Source of the DNA: Pseudomonadales bacterium
GTDB lineage: Bacteria; Pseudomonadota; Gammaproteobacteria; Pseudomonadales; Azotimanducaceae
Length of the DNA stretch: 54,971 bases
Assembly: GCA_017854255.1 (NCBI GenBank)
Contig: JAFMIA010000004.1
Coordinates: 1 to 54,971, forward strand
Direction: 5' to 3'
In this document: one piece after another, positions 35,216 to 45,072 of the stretch
How positions within the stretch are numbered: position 1 is the stretch's first letter
How the letters are laid out: each line of letters opens with the position of its first letter
The notes under the pieces: generated by a model
What the model was told of the DNA's origin: nothing
The model's input: the letters and a program-made list of their open reading frames with translations, nothing else
Database searches by the model: none
Translations under genes and position numbers: made by a program

Positions 35216-36307
35216 ATGAGTCGTCGGCCTCGGTGGTGGGCCATTGGTCGCATCCTTGTTCTTGCGCTGATCCTGCACGGCGTTTTTCTGGGCTATCCGT
35301 TTGTTCGACTTGGTCAATGGCTTGGGCTTGAAGGGCCGGTTTGGCTGCTGCTCGCTGCGCTCATCTTTTTCAGTCAATTGATCTGCCGGTGGCCGTTGCG
35401 ACAGGTCGCACACCCAGCTGCACGGTTTTTAAAACAGATCCTAGAGCTCTTCTTGGCCCTGAGTCCGCTCGTTTTGGTGCTGGTGGTTTCGGCTGAGGTC
35501 GGGCTGTATTTTGAGTTAGCGACGCCGCAACGCTTGGCCGTCGGTATCCTTTCGATCGTGCTGGTTGCCTTGCCTTATGGTCTTTACCGAGGCTCGCGGC
35601 CGATCGTACAGTCGCTAAACCTCGTGGATGATCGGCTGAAGCGCGAGCTGCACCTTGTCCAAATCACTGATGTTCATATCGGATCGCGCAGCCCTAGATT
35701 TTTGAAGCAGGTTTTGCGAATCGTTGCGCAACTGCAACCGGATGCGTTGTGCATTACCGGAGATTTTATCGATCAAACTGGGGTTCCCCCTGATGCCCTT
35801 GCGCCTTTGGCCACACTCGGGTTGCCGGTCTTTTTTGTCACGGGCAACCATGAGCGATATGAGGACACAGAAGACATTATCGTCCGCCTACAAAACGCGG
35901 GTGTTAGGGTGTTGCGCAATCAGAGTGTTCGATTACGAGGGGACGTTATGATTCACGGCGTTGAGGACGCGGACAGCGACACACAATTGGCGCAGGTGCT
36001 CCCGACGTTGACGGTGAAGGATACGGATTTAAATCTATTGCTTTACCACCGACCCGCTGGGTTGGAGGCGGCGGCTGATGCGGGGATGCAACTGACGTTA
36101 AGTGGTCACACTCATAATGGGCAGATCATGCCCTTTAATTTACTGGTTCGGCGGGTGTTTCCCAAAATTAAAGGTCTCTATCAAACCGGATCCTGCTGGC
36201 ACTATGTCTCGCAGGGCACCGGCACTTGGGGTCCGGTGTTCCGTATGGGCTCGGTTGGCGAGGTCACCTCTATCGTGATGACGCCGACGGTATCCTCGTC
36301 AATCTGA
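35216..36307 (+). CDS. membrane-anchored metallophosphoesterase, YaeI-like
   Basis: 363 residues with GAGG upstream. The N-terminal ~130 residues hold four hydrophobic segments. The calcineurin-like phosphoesterase domain follows: 'LVQITDVHIGSRSPRF' (first metal site), 'ALCITGDFIDQ', 'VFFVTGNHERYED' and 'LTLSGHTHNGQIMPF'. The YaeI/YkuE relatives hydrolyse UDP-sugar lipids or phosphodiesters at the membrane. Same strand as the MBL gene with a 64-bp gap. Confidence 0.9.
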   Translation: MSRRPRWWAIGRILVLALILHGVFLGYPFVRLGQWLGLEGPVWLLLAALIFFSQLICRWPLRQVAHPAARFLKQILELFLALSPLVLVLVVSAEVGLYFELATPQRLAVGILSIVLVALPYGLYRGSRPIVQSLNLVDDRLKRELHLVQITDVHIGSRSPRFLKQVLRIVAQLQPDALCITGDFIDQTGVPPDALAPLATLGLPVFFVTGNHERYEDTEDIIVRLQNAGVRVLRNQSVRLRGDVMIHGVEDADSDTQLAQVLPTLTVKDTDLNLLLYHRPAGLEAAADAGMQLTLSGHTHNGQIMPFNLLVRRVFPKIKGLYQTGSCWHYVSQGTGTWGPVFRMGSVGEVTSIVMTPTVSSSI

Positions 36308-36622
36308 CCAGAGCAAACAGCCCCAGCCGGTTTTTTTGTCCTTTGAGTTCTTATTACTTTGGTGAATGGTCTGTGCTAGAAGGTTGCGATTGCCAGCCCG
36401 AAGCCGTTGAAAGCCCACGTCGACTGGTCGATACTAAGGCAGGCCTAGGCGTGTGGCAAAGCCTCGTCTAAGGCGGGCATGCGGCTCGCGATGAGCGCGC
36501 GACCCCGATGCAGCGACCAAAATCGTTAACGCGAGCGCGCTTTAAGTGAGATGGTTTGAAAACGAGATGGTTTGAAAGTAAGGGCCCGTAATTCGGATTA
36601 AGCAGACAGTTTAGGAGTAAAG
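36308..36622. other. 315-bp intergenic region with a 16-bp doublet
   Basis: This separates the phosphoesterase from the acyl-CoA dehydrogenase. It contains two perfect tandem copies of GAGATGGTTTGAAA (16-bp period, 36548-36579) about 45-75 bp before the dehydrogenase start, possibly in its promoter. A T7 run (36331-36337) follows the phosphoesterase stop by about 25 bases, but no strong hairpin precedes it. The dehydrogenase SD AGGAG is at the right edge. No gene seen. Confidence 0.5.
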
Positions 36623-37801
36623 ATGAGCTTAGAGACGTTTAGAGCAGAAACAAGAAGTTGGTTGGAAGCCAATTGTCCGGCCAGTATGAGAACGCCCATG
36701 GCGGCGGATGAATATCCTGGCGGCGGTCGCCGTGCGCAATATAAAAATCCTGAGACCAAAGATTGGATGGCCCTGTGTGCGAGTAAGGGATTTACGGCTC
36801 CAACCTGGCCAACTGAATATGGTGGTGGGGGCTTGAACGTTGATGAAGCGCAAATTTTGCGTCAAGAGATGGCGCGCATCAAGGCCAGGCCGCCTTTGGT
36901 CGGGATGGGCCTATCCATGATTGGGCCCGCTTTAGTTGAATTTGGTACGGATGAGCAAAAGAGCGAGCATCTGCCTAAGATCGCATCCGGCGAGATTTGG
37001 TGGTGTCAGGGCTATAGTGAGCCCGGTTCCGGCTCAGACCTTGCCAGCCTGCAGACCCGTGCAGTTTCCGATGGCGATGAGTATGTGATTAATGGACAGA
37101 AAGTTTGGACCTCCGGGGCAGACAAAGCGGACTGGATTTTTTGTTTGGTTCGAACGGACCCCAATGCGCCCAAGCACAACGGCATTACCTTTATCTTGTT
37201 CGATATGGCCCAAGCCGGCGTGACGGTCAAGCCTATTAAATTGATTAGCGGATTGTCCCCCTTTTGTGAAACCTTCTTTGAGGATGCAAGAGCCTTGAAA
37301 AAGAATGTGGTGGGGCGGGTGAATGAGGGTTGGACGGTTGCAAAACGGTTGTTGCAATACGAACGCACCATGATTGGCGGCGGCGATGGCGGCAGTACTC
37401 GGCCGAAGATCGCAGACATTGCAAAGTCTTACCTAGGGGAGTCGAAGGGCAAGCTCGCCGATATCGCGTTGCGGCAAGAGATTACCCAGCACGCGATGGA
37501 TGATCGTGCCTTTGGTTTGACCGTGCGGCGAACCTTGGAGGAATCAAAGTCGACCAAGGCGCCGAGCTTTGTCTCCTCTATGTTCAAGCTTTATGGTACC
37601 GAGCAAAACATGAAGCGCTCTGAGCTGTTGCTTAAGGCGATGGGCTCGCAAATGCTGGGTTGGGAAGGCGCCGGCTTTGACGCCGAGGAGCTTGATAGCA
37701 CCCGGGCTTGGCTCAGAACCAAGGCGAATTCAATTGAAGGGGGCACCTCGGAAGTGCAGCTCAATATTATCGCAAAACGAGTGCTCAGCCTGCCGGACTG
37801 A
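36623..37801 (+). CDS. acyl-CoA dehydrogenase
   Basis: 392 residues with AGGAG before the ATG. FAD-dependent first step of fatty or branched acyl-CoA oxidation. Visible motifs: 'FTAPTWPTEYGGGGLNV', 'WWCQGYSEPGSGSDLASLQT' (flavin-binding), 'GQKVWTSGADKADWIFCLVR' and, near the C-terminus, 'SIEGGTSEVQLNIIAKRVL'. Normal length for the family. It lies upstream of an alpha/beta hydrolase with a 108-bp gap. With the enoyl-CoA hydratase at 54019 and the thiolase-like gene at 7621 it points to lipid catabolism, though the genes are far apart. Confidence 0.93.
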   Translation: MSLETFRAETRSWLEANCPASMRTPMAADEYPGGGRRAQYKNPETKDWMALCASKGFTAPTWPTEYGGGGLNVDEAQILRQEMARIKARPPLVGMGLSMIGPALVEFGTDEQKSEHLPKIASGEIWWCQGYSEPGSGSDLASLQTRAVSDGDEYVINGQKVWTSGADKADWIFCLVRTDPNAPKHNGITFILFDMAQAGVTVKPIKLISGLSPFCETFFEDARALKKNVVGRVNEGWTVAKRLLQYERTMIGGGDGGSTRPKIADIAKSYLGESKGKLADIALRQEITQHAMDDRAFGLTVRRTLEESKSTKAPSFVSSMFKLYGTEQNMKRSELLLKAMGSQMLGWEGAGFDAEELDSTRAWLRTKANSIEGGTSEVQLNIIAKRVLSLPD

Positions 37802-37909
37802 CTGCGCCAAAAACAAGATTGATCTCAGTGGCCTCCGGATTCACGGGCTGCGCCGTGGTATTTTTTTAATCGGTTATGATTTGCCTGGTTTTGGCGAAAG
37901 GATGGTTAC

Positions 37910-38785
37910 ATGTCTAGTTTGAGAGCTTCCCCGACATCGCACTCCTATTTCTCTCAGGGTTTGAGACTCCATTATCTGGACTGGGGTAACCCCGAGGCGC
38001 CGCCTTTGCTGCTGGTTCATGGTAATCGAGATCACTGCCATAACTGGGATTGGGTGGCCCAAGAGCTGCGGGATGAATACCATATTTTGGCGCCTGATTT
38101 TCGGGGCCATGGCGACTCGGAACACATCAAAGGGGGTAACTATAGCCATACTGGCTATTTGTATGACCTTGCTCAGCTCATCCATCAACAAAACCTAGCC
38201 CCGCTGAAGGTTATTGCACACAGCTTGGGTGGCAGTGTTGCGCTTCGATATGCGGGCACCTATCCCGAAAATATTGACAAGATGGTGGTGATCGAAGGCA
38301 CTGGCGGCCCGAGTTGGCTGTATCAGGAAGTCCCGGTGCACGAGCGCATTCAGTCCTTCGTTGACAGTACGCGGGGCAGCGCGGGCCGAACGCCGCGGCG
38401 GTATGCCACCTTAGAAGAAGCCTTTGAGCGGATGCGCACGGAAAATAAGCATTTGAGCGAAGCCCAAGCGCGCCACTTAACAGTGCATGGTAGTAACCAA
38501 AACGAAGACGGCACCTATTCCTGGAAGTTTGATAACCAAACCCATGTCATGGCGCCCTTTGATTTGACACTTGCGCAGACGCAGCAACTCTGGTCGAGAA
38601 TCAATGCACCTTTGTTATTAATCAGCGGCAGCGAAAGCGAGTTTGGTCGTCATCAACCGGGTGACCCGGCGGAACACTTTAACAATGCGCGTTCTGTTCG
38701 GTTTGATCACGCGGGTCATTGGGTGCAGCATGATCAGCTCGACCGCTTTGTGGGGGAGGTTCGCGGATTCTTTAAAGGCGCCTAA
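37910..38785 (+). CDS. alpha/beta hydrolase
   Basis: 291 residues. The oxyanion loop region is 'LLLVHGNRDHCHNWDWVAQE'. The nucleophile elbow is AHSLGGS, and the catalytic His is probably in FDHAGHWVQHD near the C-terminus. A cytoplasmic hydrolase of the epoxide-hydrolase/haloalkane-like superfamily; substrate unknown. It has an AAGGA SD and follows the acyl-CoA dehydrogenase on the same strand. Confidence 0.9.
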   Translation: MSSLRASPTSHSYFSQGLRLHYLDWGNPEAPPLLLVHGNRDHCHNWDWVAQELRDEYHILAPDFRGHGDSEHIKGGNYSHTGYLYDLAQLIHQQNLAPLKVIAHSLGGSVALRYAGTYPENIDKMVVIEGTGGPSWLYQEVPVHERIQSFVDSTRGSAGRTPRRYATLEEAFERMRTENKHLSEAQARHLTVHGSNQNEDGTYSWKFDNQTHVMAPFDLTLAQTQQLWSRINAPLLLISGSESEFGRHQPGDPAEHFNNARSVRFDHAGHWVQHDQLDRFVGEVRGFFKGA

Positions 38786-38799
38786 GACGAGGCGGCCCG

Positions 38800-40113
38800 T
38801 TACTGCAGACCCTTGGCTTTGATCTGTTGGATCAAAATATCGCGGACTAAAATACCGGTATCGACGGCGGTGATGGCATCGCCAAAGGCCAGGGTCGCGT
38901 GGGATGCGATAAACGAATTGGTTGCGAGCTGATAACGTCGTTCTGGATCAATTGCGTTGGCTGCGTGATGCAGGGTGGGCTCTTGGCTGAGCAGTATCAA
39001 CAAGTCAGCGCCGCTTAGGGTGAGCTTAACCAGGGTATTACCAAAGGGCTCAAGGTTCCAAATCATTCTCGCTGTGACATCACCCTCTGAGAGGACATCG
39101 CGAATACCGGTCCGATTGTAATAGCCCAGGTCGGCCCCGATAGCCTCGGCCAAGATGTCTTCAAGAATCGGTTGAAGCGCTATTTTGCTATAGTTTTTGC
39201 GAATGACAGCGATCTTGATATCGACTTGATCTTCAACCTTTGCTTCATAGGATGAAACCAGCGCTTGCGTTGCGGGATCCCCATCGGGCAGCTCGTTCGC
39301 GGCAATCAAATCGCCTTGAATATCGAGGGGTCCCTGCCCCGCGTCGGGCACCTTGATCTTGATCAGCCCTAAATGACTGCCGTAGTGGTTGGCTTGGGCG
39401 ACGAGGGTTTTACCAACCCGCACTGGATGCTGCACCAAGGTGTGCGAATGTCCGCCAATGATGAGATCAAGATCCTGGAACTGTTCTGCCAATACCAATT
39501 CTGCTTCATGTCCAATGTGGGAGAGTAGAATCAAAACATCGGTTTTGGGCCTGAGCATGGGCACGAGTTCGGAAAGTCGATCGGCGGGATTTAAAAAGGT
39601 TAACCCTTCGTTGCCGGTCGGTGAAAACAAGGTGGGGGCTGTCTCGGTGATCAAGCCGATGATCCCAACTCGGATGCCATCGAGGTTGCGCAGTAAATAA
39701 GGGGCATCGCCCAATAGCGCGCCGTCCGGGCCAAGAGCATTGGCGGTTAATAAAGGGTGGTTGGCGATGGCGCGAAAGCGCTCGATCTTTTTATAGCCAT
39801 GATCAAATTCGTGGTTGCCAATCAGGCCGACGTCGTAGCCCATCGCATTCATAACATCGAATATGGGTTCGCCTTCAAACATGCTGGACACAGGTGTTCC
39901 AGAGATGGCGTCGCCAGCATCTAGCAGCAATACCGCAGGGTGCTGAGCTTTGATTTCCTTTACAAACGCTGCAATTTTAGCCGCGCCTGCGTACTTGCCC
40001 TCTTGTTGAATGTGCCCGTGAAAATCGTTGGTGTGGAGCAGGATCAATTCTTTGGCGAGTAGCCAAGGGCTGATAATGACCAGCAAGACACACAATATCA
40101 GTCGATTCGTCAT
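38800..40113 (-). CDS. periplasmic 5'-nucleotidase/bifunctional phosphatase
   Basis: 437 residues. Signal peptide MTNRLILCVLLVIISPWLLA. The metallophosphoesterase half starts 'LILLHTNDFHGHIQQEGKYA', with 'LLDAGDAISGTP', 'DVGLIGNHEFDHG', 'LLSHIGHEAELVLA' and 'IIGGHSHTLVQH'. The C-terminal half is the 5'-nucleotidase substrate domain (LGYYNRTGIRDVLSEG). UshA-type enzymes release nucleosides from nucleotides outside the cytoplasm. It follows an esterase gene with a 3-bp gap. Confidence 0.92.
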   Translation of the reverse strand: MTNRLILCVLLVIISPWLLAKELILLHTNDFHGHIQQEGKYAGAAKIAAFVKEIKAQHPAVLLLDAGDAISGTPVSSMFEGEPIFDVMNAMGYDVGLIGNHEFDHGYKKIERFRAIANHPLLTANALGPDGALLGDAPYLLRNLDGIRVGIIGLITETAPTLFSPTGNEGLTFLNPADRLSELVPMLRPKTDVLILLSHIGHEAELVLAEQFQDLDLIIGGHSHTLVQHPVRVGKTLVAQANHYGSHLGLIKIKVPDAGQGPLDIQGDLIAANELPDGDPATQALVSSYEAKVEDQVDIKIAVIRKNYSKIALQPILEDILAEAIGADLGYYNRTGIRDVLSEGDVTARMIWNLEPFGNTLVKLTLSGADLLILLSQEPTLHHAANAIDPERRYQLATNSFIASHATLAFGDAITAVDTGILVRDILIQQIKAKGLQ

Positions 40114-40116
40114 AGG

Positions 40117-41205
40117 TTATTGCTCCAGTGAGAGTGCCGCTGAAAACCAGGGCAATAATTGCTTCAACTCTGATCGGGCAAAGGTGTGGCCCAATCCTTT
40201 GATCTCATTATAAATGAGATTCGGATTGCGAGCGCCCAGTAATTCCGCTGCCATTTGGCCAATCTCCACTGGAAACATCCAATCGTTATCGCCGTGTACT
40301 AAGTAGATGGGCTTGTCTTGCTGTAAAAGATCCACCGCCTGACTGACGAGGGCAGGATCGAGGGTGCCTGAGAAAGGGGCCAAATGCGTAAATGGCGCGT
40401 CAGGTTGTAAGCCCAACTGTAACGAAAGCGTGGCGCCGTCCGATAAGCCAGAGAGTAGGATTTTCGTCTCATCGATTTGGATCTGATCTTTGACGAAGTG
40501 CAATAAGGCCAAAAGTGCCGGTTGTTCCAGCTCGGGACGGTTGAGCCGCCAAGTATCCTCGCTTGACGTGGGCGCGATCAAAACAAACCCTCGGCTGCGC
40601 GCTTCTCGTAACCAATGCCAGAGCATGTCCCGGCCATGGCCGGCTCCACCGTGAAGTGCGATGACCACGGGCGTCAAAGCATTCGGGTCGACCCAGTGCG
40701 GAATGTAGATCGACGCGCCGCCCCGTTGATCATAGGCATTTTCGATGTGGGTGATGGGATAATGGCTCGGCTCAGACAAAAAATGCTCGGCTACGTTCGG
40801 GCTGTGCCGCAGCGGCGCCTCTAGGAAAAACTGATGGATTGGATTCAATAGGGTCGCCAACGGGAATAGGTGATCCAACGCTTTACTGAAGGTTCTGTTT
40901 GCTCGGAAGAATGCCATTGAGTCTTCGGCTGTGGCGGTAAGATTCTCACCGGTCCGGCTTGCATACAGAAAGCTGGTCTTGAGATGCTCGCCAAACTTTT
41001 CGATTTGCGTGGGAAAAGTCAGCGGCGCAAGCGATGCGTGCGCCTCATTGAGCGATTCGATAAACGGTTCGATAAAGTTGATGGTCGCCTGTGGCCGAGC
41101 CGGATGGTGGCCCTGTTGCACCGTTTCCATTACCTCAAGCGCTGTGAGGAGCGCTGGAACGGCAGCGGTAATGACCTCGCCAAGGTGTTCGATATTCTGA
41201 GTCAT
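40117..41205 (-). CDS. phospholipase/carboxylesterase-like alpha/beta hydrolase
   Basis: 362 residues from the ATG at 41205. The N-terminal ~160 residues are helical with no recognised domain. The hydrolase fold follows: 'TPVVIALHGGAGHGRDML', nucleophile elbow GLSDGAT, and 'PIYLVHGDNDWMFPVE' with the acidic residue. The final His is in 'GLGHTFARSEL'. The closest group is dienelactone-hydrolase/carboxylesterase-like. It is 3 bp upstream of the 5'-nucleotidase gene, so co-transcribed. It diverges from the pseudouridine synthase. Confidence 0.85.
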   Translation of the reverse strand: MTQNIEHLGEVITAAVPALLTALEVMETVQQGHHPARPQATINFIEPFIESLNEAHASLAPLTFPTQIEKFGEHLKTSFLYASRTGENLTATAEDSMAFFRANRTFSKALDHLFPLATLLNPIHQFFLEAPLRHSPNVAEHFLSEPSHYPITHIENAYDQRGGASIYIPHWVDPNALTPVVIALHGGAGHGRDMLWHWLREARSRGFVLIAPTSSEDTWRLNRPELEQPALLALLHFVKDQIQIDETKILLSGLSDGATLSLQLGLQPDAPFTHLAPFSGTLDPALVSQAVDLLQQDKPIYLVHGDNDWMFPVEIGQMAAELLGARNPNLIYNEIKGLGHTFARSELKQLLPWFSAALSLEQ

Positions 41206-41262
41206 AAGACCGATTCTGCTTCGCTGAACCGGTATGATACCCAAGCAGAAGGCAAGAAACGA

Positions 41263-41895
41263 TTGAGACGGCGTAATGTGAAAGATTGGATCATTTATGA
41301 AGATGAGCACCTACTGGTGATGAATAAGCCAGCAGGGCTGTTTACGACGCCCGGTCGGTTCGAAAAGCGGTGTTTGCTGAACGAGGCTCAAGCCCTGCGA
41401 GCTGAGGCCCAAGCGGTGCATCGCTTGGACCTCGACACCTCAGGGTTGGTGGTTTTTGGGTGTTCTAAACGGGGAATCTCCGGACTCAATCAATTGTTTC
41501 GTGAGCGCCGGATTGACAAGCAGTATGTTGCGCAGGTTGCCGGAACGGCCGCAGTTGATGCTGGCGAAATCACCTTTCCACTTGGGCCCGACCGGTTACG
41601 ACGCCCCTGCCAGCGGGTCAATTGGCGGACAGGGAAGCAGGCATTGACGCGATATCGGGTTCTGAGCGCAGCCGGCTCGCAGACGAGACTCGCCTTGATG
41701 CCCGTAACGGGCGTTCGCCATCAACTGCGACTGCACCTTGCCTTGATTGGGCTGCCCATTGTGGGATGCGATTTGTATGCGCCGGCGTCGGTGCGTGCGT
41801 CGGGGGCGCGGTTAATGCTGCATGCTCAGAGGCTGACCTTTGCGCATCCCGCAACGAACCGCGTCCTGATGCTCGAGGCAGCGCCTGACTTTTAA
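41263..41895 (+). CDS. RluA-family pseudouridine synthase
   Basis: About 210 residues. The start is a TTG at 41263 or a GTG at 41278; further upstream the frame lies antisense to the esterase and is not supported. The catalytic motif HRLDLDTSG holds the Asp, after 'VMNKPAGLFTTPGR'. Later come 'TRYRVL' and 'GVRHQLRLHLALIGLPIVGC'. The short form lacks an S4 domain. Likely target is an rRNA or tRNA uridine; which one is not known. Confidence 0.85.
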   Translation: MRRRNVKDWIIYEDEHLLVMNKPAGLFTTPGRFEKRCLLNEAQALRAEAQAVHRLDLDTSGLVVFGCSKRGISGLNQLFRERRIDKQYVAQVAGTAAVDAGEITFPLGPDRLRRPCQRVNWRTGKQALTRYRVLSAAGSQTRLALMPVTGVRHQLRLHLALIGLPIVGCDLYAPASVRASGARLMLHAQRLTFAHPATNRVLMLEAAPDF

Positions 41896-41940
41896 ACCGA
41901 TCGATGCGCGGTGTGATACGCGGGTTGGCAGAACGGGTTG

Positions 41941-42336
41941 TCAGTCATTAAGCGCTTTGCAGCGATTTTGGTAGCGCGTTTTCAGTTGGCGAATATTGTC
42001 ATAGTTGCGATTCATTTGATCCGTCATGACACCTAGGGTGTCCGACCAATCACTCAAATAATCAGCCTCGGTATGGCCTAACGCCGCGCCGAGTGCCTTT
42101 GTGCGCGTGATCATTAGATTCATTTGATCCAGGGCTGGCGCGGCCAAGATGCCGTTGCCTTGGCGTTTGAAACTGCCGGCCACCATTCGGTAGTACACGG
42201 CGCAGGTGAGGTGTTTGTTGTATTGGGCTGCAGGGGGGGCACCAGGTTCTGCGGCGGCGAGGGTACTTGTCGAAAACAAACTGACAAATAGACCGATGAT
42301 TCCCATTGTCATTCCCATTGTCTTTGTCATTGTCAT
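41941..42336 (-). CDS. small exported hypothetical protein
   Basis: 131 residues from the ATG at 42336; the frame opens further upstream without an SD or a sensible leader. A signal peptide (MTMTKTMGMTMGIIGLFVSL ending TLAAAEP) precedes a helical mature part with two Cys (HLTCAVYYR and NRCKALND) that may form a disulfide. The n-region is coded by short ATGACA/ATGGGA repeats giving several in-frame ATGs. No family recognised. Isolated gene between the pseudouridine synthase and icd. Confidence 0.65.
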   Translation of the reverse strand: MTMTKTMGMTMGIIGLFVSLFSTSTLAAAEPGAPPAAQYNKHLTCAVYYRMVAGSFKRQGNGILAAPALDQMNLMITRTKALGAALGHTEADYLSDWSDTLGVMTDQMNRNYDNIRQLKTRYQNRCKALND

Positions 42337-42338
42337 TG
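42299..42338. repeat. short tandem repeats in a signal-peptide coding region
   Basis: The minus strand here alternates ATGACA, ATGACAAAG, ATGGGA, ATGACAATGGGA, so Met-Thr/Met-Gly pairs recur. Units are multiples of 3, so slippage would lengthen or shorten the signal peptide without a frameshift. Confidence 0.6.
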
Positions 42339-42580
42339 CCGTAAGAAATGATTGCGATGAGTCCGCATTGTGATGGGGTGTTCGGGCACGCTCGGTGTTG
42401 ACCGGGATCATAGGCAGTTCCCTGCTTTGGCGCCTGCGTGGCAGGCTCTGATGTTGAGCATAGCGGATCCCAAGGCCTTGCGCTGACATCATATTGCGCA
42501 CGAATTGTGCAAACTGTCTGATTACATCCCACTCGTCGCAATGCGGGTTTAGCTCAAATGCTAATTGTTCGTGTTTGCTC

Positions 42581-42586
42581 TATAAT
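42581..42586 (+). promoter_or_regulatory. possible -10 box of icd
   Basis: A perfect TATAAT lies 76 bp before the icd start. No matching -35 hexamer is present at 16-18 bp, so it may depend on an activator or be chance. Confidence 0.35.
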
Positions 42587-42662
42587 CAGGGTCCCCGGAT
42601 CAGGGGAGAACTCGATTTGCGTGTTCAAAAGACACCACAACACAATAAAAAGCGATGATTAA

Positions 42663-44894
42663 ATGACAGATATCCCAAAGATTATTTATACCGAAACCGA
42701 TGAAGCACCGAGACTAGCGACCTACTCGATGCTCCCCATTATTAAAGCCTTTACCGATACCGCTGGCGTCGAGGTCGAAATGCTCGATATCTCGTTGGCA
42801 GGTCGGATTATTTCGGCATTTCCGGAATATCTAACCGAGGCGCAACGTATTCCTGACCATTTGGCAGCGTTGGGTGAAATGACCCAGAGGCGCGATGCTA
42901 ATATCATTAAATTACCGAACATCTCGGCATCCAACCCACAGATGCAAGCCGCAATTGTTGAATTGCAAAGTAAAGGCTATGGTTTGCCGGATTATGTTGA
43001 GGAGCCGAAAACCGACCAAGAGCGTGAAAACAAGTTGCGTTACGACCGAGTCAAAGGCAGCGCCGTAAATCCCGTGCTCCGAGAAGGCAACTCGGATCGC
43101 CGCGCGGCCAAAGCGGTTAAAGATTATGCTCAGAAACATCCGCACCGCATGGGTGCCTGGGCCAGTGATTCAAAGACATCGGTTGCGCACATGCAATCAG
43201 GTGATTTCTACGGTTCTGAACGCTCTGTTGAAATGGCGCAAGCAGATCAGCTCGCAGTGCACTTTAAATCCAATTCGGGCGAGGTTGTGTCCTTAGCCGA
43301 CGCCGTTAGCGTTAGTGAAGGCGAAGTGGTTGATGCTGCCGTTATGGGTAAGGCCGCGCTCGTTCAATTTTTGGAAGAAACCATCAAGGCGGCAAAGGAT
43401 CAAGGGGTACTTTGGTCATTACATCTCAAAGCGACGATGATGAAGGTTTCAGATCCGATTATGTTTGGGCACGCGGTGAAAGCCTATTATCGCGAGGTCT
43501 TCGAGCAATATGAATCGGTTTTTGAGGCGCTCAGTGTTGATCCGAACAATGGCATCGGTGATGCCTATGAAAAGATAGAGCAATTGTCACCAGAACAGCG
43601 CAGCGAGATAAAAGCGGCGCTTGATGCCTATTTAACCGAAGGCACTGCCCAGGCCATGGTGGATTCTGATCGAGGCATTACCAACCTGCATGTCCCGAGC
43701 GATATTATTATCGATGCCTCGATGCCGGCAGCCATACGAGAGTCTGGCAAAATGTGGGCGCCTGATGGTGAGCTTCACGATATGATGGCCGTGATTCCGG
43801 ATCGTTGTTATGCCGGGGTTTACGATGAAACAATTAAAGATTGTCAGGCGAACGGGGCTTTTGACCCAACAACGATGGGCTCTGTTCCCAATGTCGGCTT
43901 GATGGCCCAAAAAGCTGAGGAATATGGCTCTCATGACACGACTTTTGAGGCGCCGGGCACCGGTGAGATTCAGGTCGTCGATGCTGCCGGTCAAGTCTTG
44001 CTCAGCCATCCGGTTGAAGCGGGTGACATTTGGCGGATGTGTCGGGTAAAACACACGGCGATTCAGGATTGGGTGAAATTAGCGGTCGCGCGGGCGCGTG
44101 CAACGAGCTGGCCGATCGTATTTTGGTTGGATGAGAACCGAGCCCATGATGCGGTGTTGATTGCCAAGGTCCATCACGAGCTGACGCAGTATGACGTGAC
44201 GGGTATTGACTGGCAAATTTTGGCGCCTGCCGCTGCGACTCGGCACGCCTTAGCGCGAACCCGCGCGGGCGAAAACACCATATCGGTGACCGGTAATGTG
44301 CTTCGAGACTACTTGACAGATTTGTTCCCGATTCTGGAACTGGGAACGAGCGCCAAAATGCTGTCAATTGTGCCGTTGATGAATGAAGGTGGTTTGTTCG
44401 AAACCGGCGCCGGCGGCTCCGCGCCGAAGCATGTCCAGCAATTTGAAAAAGAGGGCCATCTGCGTTGGGATTCTTTGGGTGAGTTTCTAGCCCTTGGGGC
44501 CTCGCTTGAGCACCTTGCTTTGACCTTTGATAATCACCGGGCTCGTGTTCTGGCTGAGACACTTAATGACGGCGTGGCGATGTTTCTTGAAAAGAACAAA
44601 TCACCCTCGCGTAAGGTCCATGAAATAGACAACCGAGGTAGCCATTTCTACCTCGCGCTGTATTGGGCCGAAGCAGCAGCACGACAGGATAAAGATGAGC
44701 ACTTGAGAGCAACCTTCACCAAGGTGGCAACCGCGCTCAGAGACAATGAAGCGACTATTGTTGACGAATTGCTGGCAGCGCAAGGTTTGCCTCAGGATGT
44801 GGGCGGGTATTACCAGCCGGTTGCGGAACTGGCCGATAAAGCCATGCGGCCCAGCGGCACCTTAAATGCGATCCTTAACGCGATTGGTGCGTAA
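42663..44894 (+). CDS. icd: NADP isocitrate dehydrogenase, monomeric type
   Basis: 743 residues, the normal size of monomeric (IDH-II) enzymes. They convert isocitrate to 2-oxoglutarate with NADP in the TCA cycle. Typical segments: '[20 protein letters not shown]' at the start, '[20 protein letters not shown]' (100-125), '[16 protein letters not shown]' (substrate-binding region), '[19 protein letters not shown]' and '[13 protein letters not shown]'. The SD is weak. No second dimeric IDH gene is present in the window. Confidence 0.97.
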   Translation: MTDIPKIIYTETDEAPRLATYSMLPIIKAFTDTAGVEVEMLDISLAGRIISAFPEYLTEAQRIPDHLAALGEMTQRRDANIIKLPNISASNPQMQAAIVELQSKGYGLPDYVEEPKTDQERENKLRYDRVKGSAVNPVLREGNSDRRAAKAVKDYAQKHPHRMGAWASDSKTSVAHMQSGDFYGSERSVEMAQADQLAVHFKSNSGEVVSLADAVSVSEGEVVDAAVMGKAALVQFLEETIKAAKDQGVLWSLHLKATMMKVSDPIMFGHAVKAYYREVFEQYESVFEALSVDPNNGIGDAYEKIEQLSPEQRSEIKAALDAYLTEGTAQAMVDSDRGITNLHVPSDIIIDASMPAAIRESGKMWAPDGELHDMMAVIPDRCYAGVYDETIKDCQANGAFDPTTMGSVPNVGLMAQKAEEYGSHDTTFEAPGTGEIQVVDAAGQVLLSHPVEAGDIWRMCRVKHTAIQDWVKLAVARARATSWPIVFWLDENRAHDAVLIAKVHHELTQYDVTGIDWQILAPAAATRHALARTRAGENTISVTGNVLRDYLTDLFPILELGTSAKMLSIVPLMNEGGLFETGAGGSAPKHVQQFEKEGHLRWDSLGEFLALGASLEHLALTFDNHRARVLAETLNDGVAMFLEKNKSPSRKVHEIDNRGSHFYLALYWAEAAARQDKDEHLRATFTKVATALRDNEATIVDELLAAQGLPQDVGGYYQPVAELADKAMRPSGTLNAILNAIGA

Positions 44895-44905
44895 CGATTC
44901 GTTGG

Positions 44906-44933
44906 GGCCGGTCGGTTGTTAAACGACCTGGCC
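44906..44933 (+). terminator. possible hairpin after icd
   Basis: About a dozen bases after the icd stop, GGCC-GGTCG and CGACC-TGGCC can pair around a TTGTTAAA-type loop. No T-run follows, so it is a weak intrinsic terminator at best. Confidence 0.3.
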
Positions 44934-45072
44934 GCCCCCACTGGGTCTTCGCAAGTTGACTGTCATAAATCGTTGATCGAGCAGACCGCGCGGGTCTGGT
45001 GCGCCGCACCCAAAATAAATCGAAAAGGGCCGTAAGCAATCGTTTTATGGTTCGGCTTAAAAGGCATAAACG

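Noticed and set aside
40984-41262. Long N-terminal extension of the pseudouridine synthase
   Set aside because: This part is antisense to the esterase gene and has no domain similarity. The family starts near DWIIYEDEH.
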